Assembly: GCA_034429715.1 (NCBI GenBank)
Contig: DAOUFR010000061.1
Location: forward strand, 1 to 64,000
Source of the DNA: CAIMUM01 sp034429715
GTDB taxonomy: Bacteria; Chloroflexota; Dehalococcoidia; GIF9; UBA5629
DNA length: 64,000 nucleotides
Direction: 5' to 3'
The translations under genes and the position numbers were made by a program. The notes beneath the pieces were generated by a model, which saw nothing but the letters and a program-made list of their open reading frames with translations, had not been told where the DNA came from and did not search any database. Shown piece by piece: positions 41,787 to 49,553 of this stretch (positions are counted from its first letter, which is position 1; each line of letters starts with the position of its first letter).

Positions 41787-42424
41787 TCCCGCTTAACCAG
41801 GACGCATATATTGCGTGAAAAGCATTTAAAAGGTAATCTGTAATAGCTTTCCGGCCGCGCTGCCAGCACTTTGAATCCAGCACTGCTGAGCGCCTTCGCG
41901 ATTTCAAAATAAGTGAATAGATAGTAGTATCTGTGGATTACCTGATCTCCGGTCTTCCAGGGCACGCGGACCTCTTTGCCTTTACCCAGAAAAATCCTCT
42001 GCCACCGGTTCCACACGGTGATAAAGGCTTCCCCTCCGGGTTTGAGCACGCGCTTCAGCTCCCGGAAGGCAATATCCCGGCTCTGCCTGCCGGGGATGTG
42101 ATGATAGGTTGCCACAGCTAATGCATAATCGAAAACGCCATCGCAAAAGGGCAATCGAACCGCATCCGCTATTAATAACCGGGGGCTGATGTTATGTTTT
42201 TCCGCATATTTGACGGCCATCTTGATCATCTGTCCCGATGAATCGAGGCCCCACATCTCAAATTTACCCCTGAAAGGGAGGAAATCCGGGCCGTGGGCAC
42301 AGCCGATATTCAACAGCCTTCCCTGCGCCCAACGATCAGCCAGGGATCGTAGTTCAGTCTCAAAGCGGGTCCGGTGCCGGAGGCGGTACCAGCTCTCCGC
42401 TATGTTGTCGTAAGTATTTGAAAT
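41783..42424 (-). CDS. Trm9/ALKBH8-like SAM methyltransferase, apparent ATT start
   Basis: A 213-residue class I SAM methyltransferase. Translated from ATT 42424 it opens with ISNTYDNIAESWYRLRHRTR, then motif I LLNIGCAHGPDF, LLIADAVRLPF, FDYALAVATYHH and RVLKPGGEAFITVWN, and ends with VRVPWKTGDQ and HRYYYLFTYFEIAKALSSAG. This order of segments (YDxIA, HH after motif III, VPW, RYYxL) matches yeast Trm9 and ALKBH8, which methylate carboxymethyl-uridine at tRNA position 34. It is divergent from elp3, which makes the carboxymethyl group. No ATG, GTG or TTG lies between the upstream stop and motif I; the ATT has AAGGA 7 bases upstream. A TTG at 42313 would split motif I. The stop overlaps the convergent gene by 3 bases. 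Confidence 0.82.
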   Translation of the reverse strand: MSNTYDNIAESWYRLRHRTRFETELRSLADRWAQGRLLNIGCAHGPDFLPFRGKFEMWGLDSSGQMIKMAVKYAEKHNISPRLLIADAVRLPFCDGVFDYALAVATYHHIPGRQSRDIAFRELKRVLKPGGEAFITVWNRWQRIFLGKGKEVRVPWKTGDQVIHRYYYLFTYFEIAKALSSAGFKVLAARPESYYRLPFKCFSRNICVLVKRD

Positions 42425-42510
42425 ATGACTGTCCTTGGTGGATTTTTACTTGATTTGCTAAACTTGAACCGCAACCTAAATATATCATAACTGTACATTT
42501 GCATCCCACC

Positions 42511-43887
42511 ATGCGAAAAAGTTCAAGGACCATCTCGGGAGTCACGCCCGTAGCGGTAATGGCCAGGCCTATGCCATGTCCCGGCTCCTGCGTATTTTGC
42601 CCCTCATTCGACGGCTCGCCCAAGAGTTATACACCGGAATCTCCCGCAGTATTACGAGCCCTGTCATGCGAATACGATCCGACCAGGCAGGTGGAGTTCC
42701 GCCTCGATATATTCTCTAAAATGGGACATCCCATCGACAAAGTGGAGTTAATCATAATGGGCGGTACTTTCCTGGCTTCCCCGCCCGAATACCAGTACAC
42801 CTTCGTACTTTCTTGCTACAACGCACTTAACGGGCATCCTTCACAAAACCTGGAGGATGCCCAGCGGTTAAACGAGACTGCCAGGTACAGGTGTGTCGGG
42901 CTCTGCATCGAAACCCGGCCGGACTGGTGCAGTGAAACTGATGTGAAGCGCATGCTCGAGTACGGCACCACGCGCGTGGAGCTGGGGGTGCAAACGCTGG
43001 ACGACGACATATACCGGTTGGTCCGGCGCGGTCACTGTTCGAAAGACGTGATCGAGGCCACAGCCCTGTTGAAAAGATACGGCCTGAAGGTTTACTACCA
43101 CTGGATGCCCGGCCTGCCCGGATCGACTCCCCCGCATGACCTGGCGCAGACAAAGCTGCTTTTCAATGATGCCAGGTATAAACCCGATGGAATCAAGATC
43201 TATCCTACTCTGGTTGTGACCGGCACCGAGCTCGAGCAATGGTACCGCCAGGGTAAATACACTCCTTACTCCATGGGCGAAATGACGGGTCTAATAGCCG
43301 ATATCAAGGATGTCGTACCGGGATATGTCCGTATTCCGCGCGTGATGCGCGATATCCCTACCCGGTTTATTGTGGCGGGTTGCCGAGACCTTTCCTTACG
43401 CTCAGAAGTGAAAGAAGTTATGAAAAAGAGAGAGGCGCAATGCCAGTGTACGCGCTGTCGTGAATACGGCCACCGCCGGCGGGAAGGCTGGAAGATAGGT
43501 ACGCCGACCTTACACAGATACGATTATGAGGCATCAGGTGGCAGGGAAGTATTCCTGTCCTTCGAAGACGATGCCGGCACACTCTTCGGTTTGCTGCGGC
43601 TCCGTATCGGCCCGCGTGATAATTATCCCGCCCTGATAAGGGAGGTCCACATTTTTGGATCGGAGGTGCCGATCGGCGAGCAGGACGACCTGGCTGCACA
43701 ACACAAGGGGCTGGGATCCGCGCTGATCAAAGAAGCGGAGCGAATCGCTCGTGAGGAATTCGCAGCAGACAGCATTGCCGTGATCAGCGGCGTGGGGGCC
43801 CGTGACTATTTCCGCCGCGGCTTCGGCTATGAACTCGAAGGCCACTATATGTGCAAGAAGCTCAGATCAGGTATACAGATGGCATGA
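42511..43887 (+). CDS. elp3: Elp3-type tRNA uridine-34 carboxymethylating enzyme
   Basis: A 458-residue Elp3: radical SAM domain followed by a GNAT acetyltransferase domain, producing cm5U at the tRNA wobble position from acetyl-CoA. The cluster is MPCPGSCVFCPSF (Cys 23, 27, 30), followed by KVELIIMGGTFL and VGLCIETRPDWC. CRCREYGHR-like residues (CQCTRCREYGHRR) form the zinc site, and QHKGLGSALIKEAERIA is the acetyl-CoA loop. ATG 42511 gives the compact N-terminus known from the Dehalococcoides mccartyi enzyme; the frame is open from 42454. Divergent from a Trm9-like methyltransferase; the last 21 bases overlap the convergent ABC ATPase gene. Confidence 0.95.
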   Translation: MRKSSRTISGVTPVAVMARPMPCPGSCVFCPSFDGSPKSYTPESPAVLRALSCEYDPTRQVEFRLDIFSKMGHPIDKVELIIMGGTFLASPPEYQYTFVLSCYNALNGHPSQNLEDAQRLNETARYRCVGLCIETRPDWCSETDVKRMLEYGTTRVELGVQTLDDDIYRLVRRGHCSKDVIEATALLKRYGLKVYYHWMPGLPGSTPPHDLAQTKLLFNDARYKPDGIKIYPTLVVTGTELEQWYRQGKYTPYSMGEMTGLIADIKDVVPGYVRIPRVMRDIPTRFIVAGCRDLSLRSEVKEVMKKREAQCQCTRCREYGHRRREGWKIGTPTLHRYDYEASGGREVFLSFEDDAGTLFGLLRLRIGPRDNYPALIREVHIFGSEVPIGEQDDLAAQHKGLGSALIKEAERIAREEFAADSIAVISGVGARDYFRRGFGYELEGHYMCKKLRSGIQMA

Positions 43888-44835
43888 CACCAGATGTCCG
43901 GGTGCGATTTGATGGAGTTCCGGCTCGATCTGAGAACACACGGACATCACGCGACGGCACCTTGTATGGAAGCGACAACCGGAAGGGGGACTGAGAGGAG
44001 ACGGAACATCACCCGTCAGAAGTATCCTCGCCCCGCCTTCGGGACGCAGGCTGGCTATAGCCGATAATAAAGCCTCTGTGTAAGGGTGCAGCGGATTTCG
44101 AAAGAACTCTATTTTATCCGCCATCTCCACAATCTTGCCCAGATACATGACTGCTACACGATCAGACAAGTACTTGACCACCGAAAGATCGTGACTTACA
44201 AAAATATAAGCCAGTCCATCCCTGTCTCTAATATCCATCATGAGATTAAGTATCTGCGCCTGCACCGAGACGTCCAGTGCACTTACCGGCTCGTCGGCTA
44301 TAATCAACTGTGGATCCATTGCCAGCGCCCTGGCAATGCCAACGCGCTGCTTCTGACCGCCGCTGAACTCATGCGGATATCTCTCCGTAGAATCCGCCTC
44401 CAGCCCGACCTTCTCCAGTAAGCGGGCCACGCGGTCCTCCAGGTCCGCAGTGTCGCTGATACCATGAACAATGAGCGCCTCTGCTATTGAACCGCCGATA
44501 GTCATTCTTGGATCCAGCGATGAATCCGGATCCTGAAAGACTATCTGCATTTTCCCCCTCAGTTCCCTGAGGCTTCGCCTGTTAAGACTGACCACATCTA
44601 TACCATTGAATTTAATCTCACCTGACGTCGGCTCTTCCAATCTTAAAATGGTCTTGCCCAACGTCGATTTCCCGCATCCTGATTCCCCCACCAAACCCAG
44701 CACTTCGCCCGTGTTGACGGTCAAAGAAACACCATCCACTGCCCGAATCTCCCCGATCGAACGCGATATCAGCCCGCCTGTAATCCTGTAGTACTTTTTA
44801 AGGTTATTAACCTCCAACATAGCTCCGCCTATCAT
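43867..44835 (-). CDS. Oligopeptide/dipeptide ABC transporter ATPase (OppF/DppF-like)
   Basis: A 322-residue ABC ATPase with Walker A GESGCGKSTLGKT, signature FSGGQKQRVGIA, Walker B LIIADEPVSALD and the C-terminal oligopeptide-family zinc-like tail (CRFHTRCRRVMSVC). The last gene in the importer operon. ATG 44835 overlaps the stop of the preceding ATPase (ATGA), coupling translation, and GGAGG lies 9 bases upstream. Its end overlaps elp3 on the opposite strand by 21 bases. Confidence 0.94.
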   Translation of the reverse strand: MIGGAMLEVNNLKKYYRITGGLISRSIGEIRAVDGVSLTVNTGEVLGLVGESGCGKSTLGKTILRLEEPTSGEIKFNGIDVVSLNRRSLRELRGKMQIVFQDPDSSLDPRMTIGGSIAEALIVHGISDTADLEDRVARLLEKVGLEADSTERYPHEFSGGQKQRVGIARALAMDPQLIIADEPVSALDVSVQAQILNLMMDIRDRDGLAYIFVSHDLSVVKYLSDRVAVMYLGKIVEMADKIEFFRNPLHPYTEALLSAIASLRPEGGARILLTGDVPSPLSPPSGCRFHTRCRRVMSVCSQIEPELHQIAPGHLVSCHLYT

Positions 44836-45827
44836 CGCCCTCCGCCTCCATTTTTATCCCCAAATAAATGGCAGGATACCTTGTGAACATCGGTGATCTT
44901 CACGGATGCAGGCATTTTCGATCTGCAAATATCCATTACCTTTGAACAGCGGGGGTGAAAAGGGCAACCGGGCGGCATTTCCAGGGGATTGGGAGTATTG
45001 CCCGGAATGGAGGGCAGCCTTTTAGCCTGAGACGACACATCCGGCAGACAATCGATGAGTCCGATCGTATAAGGGTGTGCCGGGCCTTTCAATATATCTT
45101 CAACGGCAGCAACTTCGACCACCCTGCCTCCGTACACTACGGCAGCCCGATCTCCTATCTCCTTTACCAGAGACAGGTCATGTGTGATGAAAATGATGGA
45201 CATCTCCCTGCGGGTTTTCAGTTCCTGCAGAATTTGTACTATTTGTGCTCTGATAGTCACATCTACCGCCGTAGTCGGCTCATCCGCGATCAATATCTGC
45301 GGGCTGCAGGAAAGGCTCATGGCAATCATGGCCCTCTGTTTCATCCCTCCCGACATCTGGTGCGGATACATATTGAGGGCGCGTCCCGGCTGAGGGATAT
45401 TCATCTCCTCCAACAGCGTCCGGGCCCTGTCCAGCGCTTTAGCCCGGCTGACCCGCTCATGTGCCATCACCTGTTCTGCGATCTGGTCACCGATGGTAAA
45501 AACTGGATTCAACGAGGACTGCGCGTTCTGAAAAACCATAGCGATATCCCCGCCCCTGATCCCTCTCAGGTACGGTATCGGGCAGGTAGCAAGATCGACG
45601 CCTTTGTAAATAATCCGGCCCTCGACAATCCTGCCTGGCGGGTTATCGAAAAGGCGCAGAATCGAGAGAGCGGTCACCGTCTTCCCACAGCCGGACTCAC
45701 CCACCAGGCAAAGGCATTCTCCCTTCTTTAGAACGAAATCCACGCCGTTTACGGCTTTAACCGTACCGCGGCGCGTGAAGAACCATGTCTTCAGGTCCTT
45801 AACTTCCAGAACTGTTTCAGACTTCAA
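44832..45827 (-). CDS. Oligopeptide/dipeptide ABC transporter ATPase (OppD/DppD-like)
   Basis: A 331-residue ABC ATPase: Walker A GESGCGKTVTAL, signature MSGGMKQRAMIA, Walker B ILIADEPTTAVD, and the C-terminal oligopeptide-transporter extension with CPFHPRCSKVMDIC. The Gly-rich end is encoded just at the overlap with the next gene. It pairs with 43867-44835 to energise the two permeases encoded upstream. Confidence 0.94.
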   Translation of the reverse strand: MKSETVLEVKDLKTWFFTRRGTVKAVNGVDFVLKKGECLCLVGESGCGKTVTALSILRLFDNPPGRIVEGRIIYKGVDLATCPIPYLRGIRGGDIAMVFQNAQSSLNPVFTIGDQIAEQVMAHERVSRAKALDRARTLLEEMNIPQPGRALNMYPHQMSGGMKQRAMIAMSLSCSPQILIADEPTTAVDVTIRAQIVQILQELKTRREMSIIFITHDLSLVKEIGDRAAVVYGGRVVEVAAVEDILKGPAHPYTIGLIDCLPDVSSQAKRLPSIPGNTPNPLEMPPGCPFHPRCSKVMDICRSKMPASVKITDVHKVSCHLFGDKNGGGGR

Positions 45828-45852
45828 TCAATGACTATCCTTTTATGTTATT

Positions 45853-46788
45853 TCATATACTGGCTCTGGGATCAAAGGCGTCTCTCAAGCCATCTCCAAA
45901 GAAATTGAAGGAAAGAACCGTGAGAAAGAGCATAATACCCGGCTCTACAGCCACCCACCAGGCGGTGTCCAGGCTATGCTGGCCGGTATTAAGGATAGTT
46001 CCCCAGCTGGTGCTCATGGGATCTCCCAGTCCGATGAAGCTCAACGCCGCTTCAGCCATGATCACACCGGGGATGGACAGCGTGGCCATCACGATAATAA
46101 GGCTGCTGACATTGGGAATAAGATGGTGGAACATTATCCTGGCATCGCTGGCCCCCAGCGCCTTGGATGCGGTGACGAAGTCCCTGGTCCTGACGGACAG
46201 GGTCTCGCTCCGTATAAGCCTTGCAGCCCCTGTCCAACCCGTAAGGCCTATGACCAGCACTATAATGGCCAGGCTCGGCCCGAAAATAAACACGATCATC
46301 ACCAGCAGCAAAAAGAAAGGAAAGGTCATCATTATGTCGGTGAAACGCATCAAAACGTTGTCCACCCATCCTCCCGAGAAAGCCGATAGAACGCCGATAA
46401 ACGTACCCAGAAAAATGGCTATACCGGTAGCCAGCAGCCCGACCAGCAGCGATATCCTGGCCCCTGAAATCAGCATGGCAAGCATGTCCCGCCCCTTGCT
46501 GTCGGTGCCCAGCGGGTGATCCGGCCTACCCCATACAACCGTGCTTGTCGATTCCCCGGTCGATATTTCGTAGACTGACTCTTCTATTGAAAATCCCAGC
46601 GGTGGGAGGTTCTTAATCATAAAATCTGTTTTTTGCGGGTCCGGCGCAAAGACCGGGCCGAATATACCGACCAGGGACAGCAACACGACAAAACCCAAAC
46701 CTACGATGGACAGCCGGTTTTTACACAACCTTTCCCAGTAGTAATCCATCAGCCGCTTGCCGGAGCGTGCCGGCTTATGGTCATTCAT
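45853..46788 (-). CDS. ABC transporter permease (OppC/DppC-like)
   Basis: A 311-residue inner-membrane permease: N-terminal helix at about 28-48, a long extracytoplasmic segment (DPQKTDFMIKNLPPLG), then five helices. The EAA-type loop VTASKALGASDARIMFHHLIP couples to the ATPases. HPLGTDSKGRDMLAMLISGAR is characteristic of DppC/OppC. It overlaps the upstream permease gene by 8 bases. Confidence 0.94.
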   Translation of the reverse strand: MNDHKPARSGKRLMDYYWERLCKNRLSIVGLGFVVLLSLVGIFGPVFAPDPQKTDFMIKNLPPLGFSIEESVYEISTGESTSTVVWGRPDHPLGTDSKGRDMLAMLISGARISLLVGLLATGIAIFLGTFIGVLSAFSGGWVDNVLMRFTDIMMTFPFFLLLVMIVFIFGPSLAIIVLVIGLTGWTGAARLIRSETLSVRTRDFVTASKALGASDARIMFHHLIPNVSSLIIVMATLSIPGVIMAEAALSFIGLGDPMSTSWGTILNTGQHSLDTAWWVAVEPGIMLFLTVLSFNFFGDGLRDAFDPRASI

Positions 46789-47743
46789 ATCTAATCCTCG
46801 GGTCGAGATACGTATAAATCAGGTCTGTCGCAAGGTTGATGAAAAGGACAAGGAAGGTGCCGATCAAGGTAACCGCCACCACTACAGCGTAGTCGTTGGC
46901 GAAAATAGCATTGAACGATACCTGCCCCAGCCCGGGAATCCCAAAAACTATTTCCGTAAGGTATGCGCCGCCGAAAACAACGCTTCCCAGATCGAACATG
47001 ATAATTGTAACCAGCGGCAGCACAGCGTTACGCAAAACGTGTTTACCGATGACCGTCTTCTCAGGTAATCCCTTGGCGCGCGCTGTCGTTACGAAATCCT
47101 TGCGCAGGTTATCCAGCATAGCGGACCTTGTATAACGCAGATATCCGGCCAGTTCACCTATACCCAGCGCCAGCACGGGCAGCAGGAGCTGTTTGATGTT
47201 TTCCAGCGACCAAATCGGATAACTGGTATCGTAATATGTTTTAAACCATCCCAGGTAAACAGCAAATACCATTATCAGCATCAGTCCCAGCCAGAATCCC
47301 GGTATCGAAATACCGATGAATGAGAAGATGGATGCAGCGTAATCTATTTTGGTATTCTGCTTGACCGCTGCCAGCATGCCGAGCCCGACCCCGATAACGA
47401 TGGCGAAAATAGTGGCCAGCAGTATGAGCTGGAAGGAATATATCCAGTGCGAGGCTATCAGATCGACAACCGTCTGCGACGTGCTGAAAGACCATCCCCA
47501 ATTGCCCTGCAGCAGATTACTTATATAAGTAAGATACTGCTCGATAATGGGCTTATCCAGTCCATAGCGTGCCTCGATGGCCTGGCGAACTGATTCGACA
47601 TCCTGTCCCCTGGCAGCAATATTGAGAATATACCTGTCCACGGGAGAGGTGGGACCCAGGCGCAGCAGAATGAAAGTGACGGTCATGATGCCCCAGGCGA
47701 TGACGACGCTGTAGATAAGACGCTTGATAATATAGCTGCGCAT
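46781..47743 (-). CDS. ABC transporter permease (OppB/DppB-like)
   Basis: A 320-residue permease with six helices. The first starts RLIYSVVIAWGIMTVTFIL, and the coupling loop is TTARAKGLPEKTVIGKHVL. LTEIVFGIPGLGQV is the usual DppB/OppB segment. It forms the membrane channel with the OppC-like protein encoded next. Start ATG 47743 has AGG 11 bases upstream. Confidence 0.94.
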   Translation of the reverse strand: MRSYIIKRLIYSVVIAWGIMTVTFILLRLGPTSPVDRYILNIAARGQDVESVRQAIEARYGLDKPIIEQYLTYISNLLQGNWGWSFSTSQTVVDLIASHWIYSFQLILLATIFAIVIGVGLGMLAAVKQNTKIDYAASIFSFIGISIPGFWLGLMLIMVFAVYLGWFKTYYDTSYPIWSLENIKQLLLPVLALGIGELAGYLRYTRSAMLDNLRKDFVTTARAKGLPEKTVIGKHVLRNAVLPLVTIIMFDLGSVVFGGAYLTEIVFGIPGLGQVSFNAIFANDYAVVVAVTLIGTFLVLFINLATDLIYTYLDPRIRYE

Positions 47744-47789
47744 CTATATGTGCCTGGTGCAGCGCTCGGGAAGCTATTGCTATGGTCTT

Positions 47790-49532
47790 TTATTCAAAGC
47801 GCCACAGGTAGTAATTATAACCCATATTGATGCCCGGCTCGATGCCCTTGACATTACTCTGAAATCCCCGGTTGGCGCGCGTATATGTGACAAAGTCCAC
47901 CGGCTGCTCCTCCGATATCACACGTGCCAGTTCCCCATACATCAGTGAGCGGTCGTCTTTATTCATCCCCTCTTCAGAGCGTATTTTCTGGAAAAGCTGA
48001 TCTACCCGGTCATTGAAAAAACCGAATGAATTGAGCCCGCCGTCCGATGCAAAGAAAACGCGGCTGCCGGAAGGCGCAAGAGGATCGGTATTGTGCCCCA
48101 TGAGCGTCATATCCCAGGCTTCATCGCTTACGGCACGCGGGCCGTTATTATATCTCGGCTCCTGATCCGTGCCGGGCTCCCTGTTCATCATATACTGCCT
48201 AAGAAGTGTAGGCCACTGTACCCATTTGACCTCGACGTCGATACCGATGGCCGCCAGCTCTTGTTTGATCAGCAGGGACATGGATTCCACCACGTCGCTG
48301 CCGGGCGTGGTCACCATGAGCAATTTTACCGGCTTTCCGTCTTCGCCCAGCAGAATGTCGCGGTCGCCGTTCTTTGTATATTCATATCCGGCTGCCTTGA
48401 GCAACTGCATGGCCTGTTGCTTATCATTGAGCGGGGCCACGCCCAGCTTCATGACCGTGTTATCGCTGTACCAGGGTGAGCTGGACGGGATGAAGCTGTA
48501 TGCCGGCTCGGCAAAGCCCAGAAATATCTTTTTAGTAATTGTCTCTTTATCTATGGCCATGGACAGCGCCTGCCGCACCTCTTTCTTACGCAATCCTTCC
48601 CAGCCGTTGGCCCTCTGGTTATAAGCGATAATGTTATAGCCCCGGGTCGGCACCGTATATACGTCGATGTCCGGCATTTTCTTGAATTTAGCCACATTCT
48701 GCGGTTCGATTCCGCAATAGGTTATATCGCCGGCCTCCAGAGCTGCCTGCATCACCGCCGAGGTTCCAAACATTTTGATTATATATTCATCGAAAAACGG
48801 TGCGCCGTTATCCTTGCCCAGGAAATACTGCGGGTTGCGGGAAAGGACGTACTTATCGTTTTTCAACCATTGCTTGAATTTGTACGGACCGAGGTTGCCC
48901 GTATAAGAGAGGTCATTGAACTCCTCGGCCCGTGTAAATGCATCTACATCCCCCTCATATTTCAAAGCAATATATTTGGGATAGGGTATCAGGTTATATA
49001 ACGTGTAAATGAATTCAGGTTGTACACTTTGCCGTGTTATCGTGAAAGTCGTGTCATCAACCACAGCGGGAGTGACGAAAACCTTCTTCCCGCCAACATC
49101 TTCCTGCCAGTCATCCTTGTAATTATAGTTCAGCCAGTCCGAAAACATCAGGTTTTTTAAAGTATAGACGTAATCCTCCGCAGTGACCTGTGAGCCGTCA
49201 CTCCATCTGAGGTCGTCACGAATGGTTAAGGTATAGACCAGGCCGTCCGGCGATATTTCGATATCCTTTGCCAGGCAGCGAAGCACGATGTCGAACTTGT
49301 TGTCGTAATTCGCCAGCGATTCCAGTGTGAACCCTACATAACCGAAAGAAGAAGCATCGGCAGCCAGGATCCAGTTAAGAGTCTCGGCCTCACCACCCGA
49401 CACGTCGCCCTCGATAAAACTACCCCTGGTAGCAGGCGCAGCACAGGCCGACAGCGAGATAGCCAGAAGCAACGCCAGAGTAATCGCAGCGAAACCGCTC
49501 TTTACGACTGTATTATTCAATTTCTCCCGCAC
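47790..49532 (-). CDS. Peptide/solute-binding lipoprotein, family 5 (second copy)
   Basis: A 580-residue family 5 extracellular solute-binding protein. A signal peptide with lipobox ISLSAC anchors it to the membrane. Family landmarks include VYTLTIRDDLRWSDGSQVTA and RQALSMAIDKETI. It binds peptides or related solutes for the OppBCDF-like transporter. Start is GTG 49532 with a weak ribosome site. A paralogue is encoded immediately upstream, sharing IEGDVSGGEAETLNWI-type openings and WRFE/WYTE-type ends, so the locus has two alternative binding proteins. Confidence 0.92.
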   Translation of the reverse strand: MREKLNNTVVKSGFAAITLALLLAISLSACAAPATRGSFIEGDVSGGEAETLNWILAADASSFGYVGFTLESLANYDNKFDIVLRCLAKDIEISPDGLVYTLTIRDDLRWSDGSQVTAEDYVYTLKNLMFSDWLNYNYKDDWQEDVGGKKVFVTPAVVDDTTFTITRQSVQPEFIYTLYNLIPYPKYIALKYEGDVDAFTRAEEFNDLSYTGNLGPYKFKQWLKNDKYVLSRNPQYFLGKDNGAPFFDEYIIKMFGTSAVMQAALEAGDITYCGIEPQNVAKFKKMPDIDVYTVPTRGYNIIAYNQRANGWEGLRKKEVRQALSMAIDKETITKKIFLGFAEPAYSFIPSSSPWYSDNTVMKLGVAPLNDKQQAMQLLKAAGYEYTKNGDRDILLGEDGKPVKLLMVTTPGSDVVESMSLLIKQELAAIGIDVEVKWVQWPTLLRQYMMNREPGTDQEPRYNNGPRAVSDEAWDMTLMGHNTDPLAPSGSRVFFASDGGLNSFGFFNDRVDQLFQKIRSEEGMNKDDRSLMYGELARVISEEQPVDFVTYTRANRGFQSNVKGIEPGINMGYNYYLWRFE

Positions 49533-49553
49533 CTGTTATCCGCGCGGCCTGAT

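Noticed and set aside
42311..42313. TTG 42313 as start of the methyltransferase
   Set aside because: It would remove conserved N-terminal residues and half of SAM motif I.
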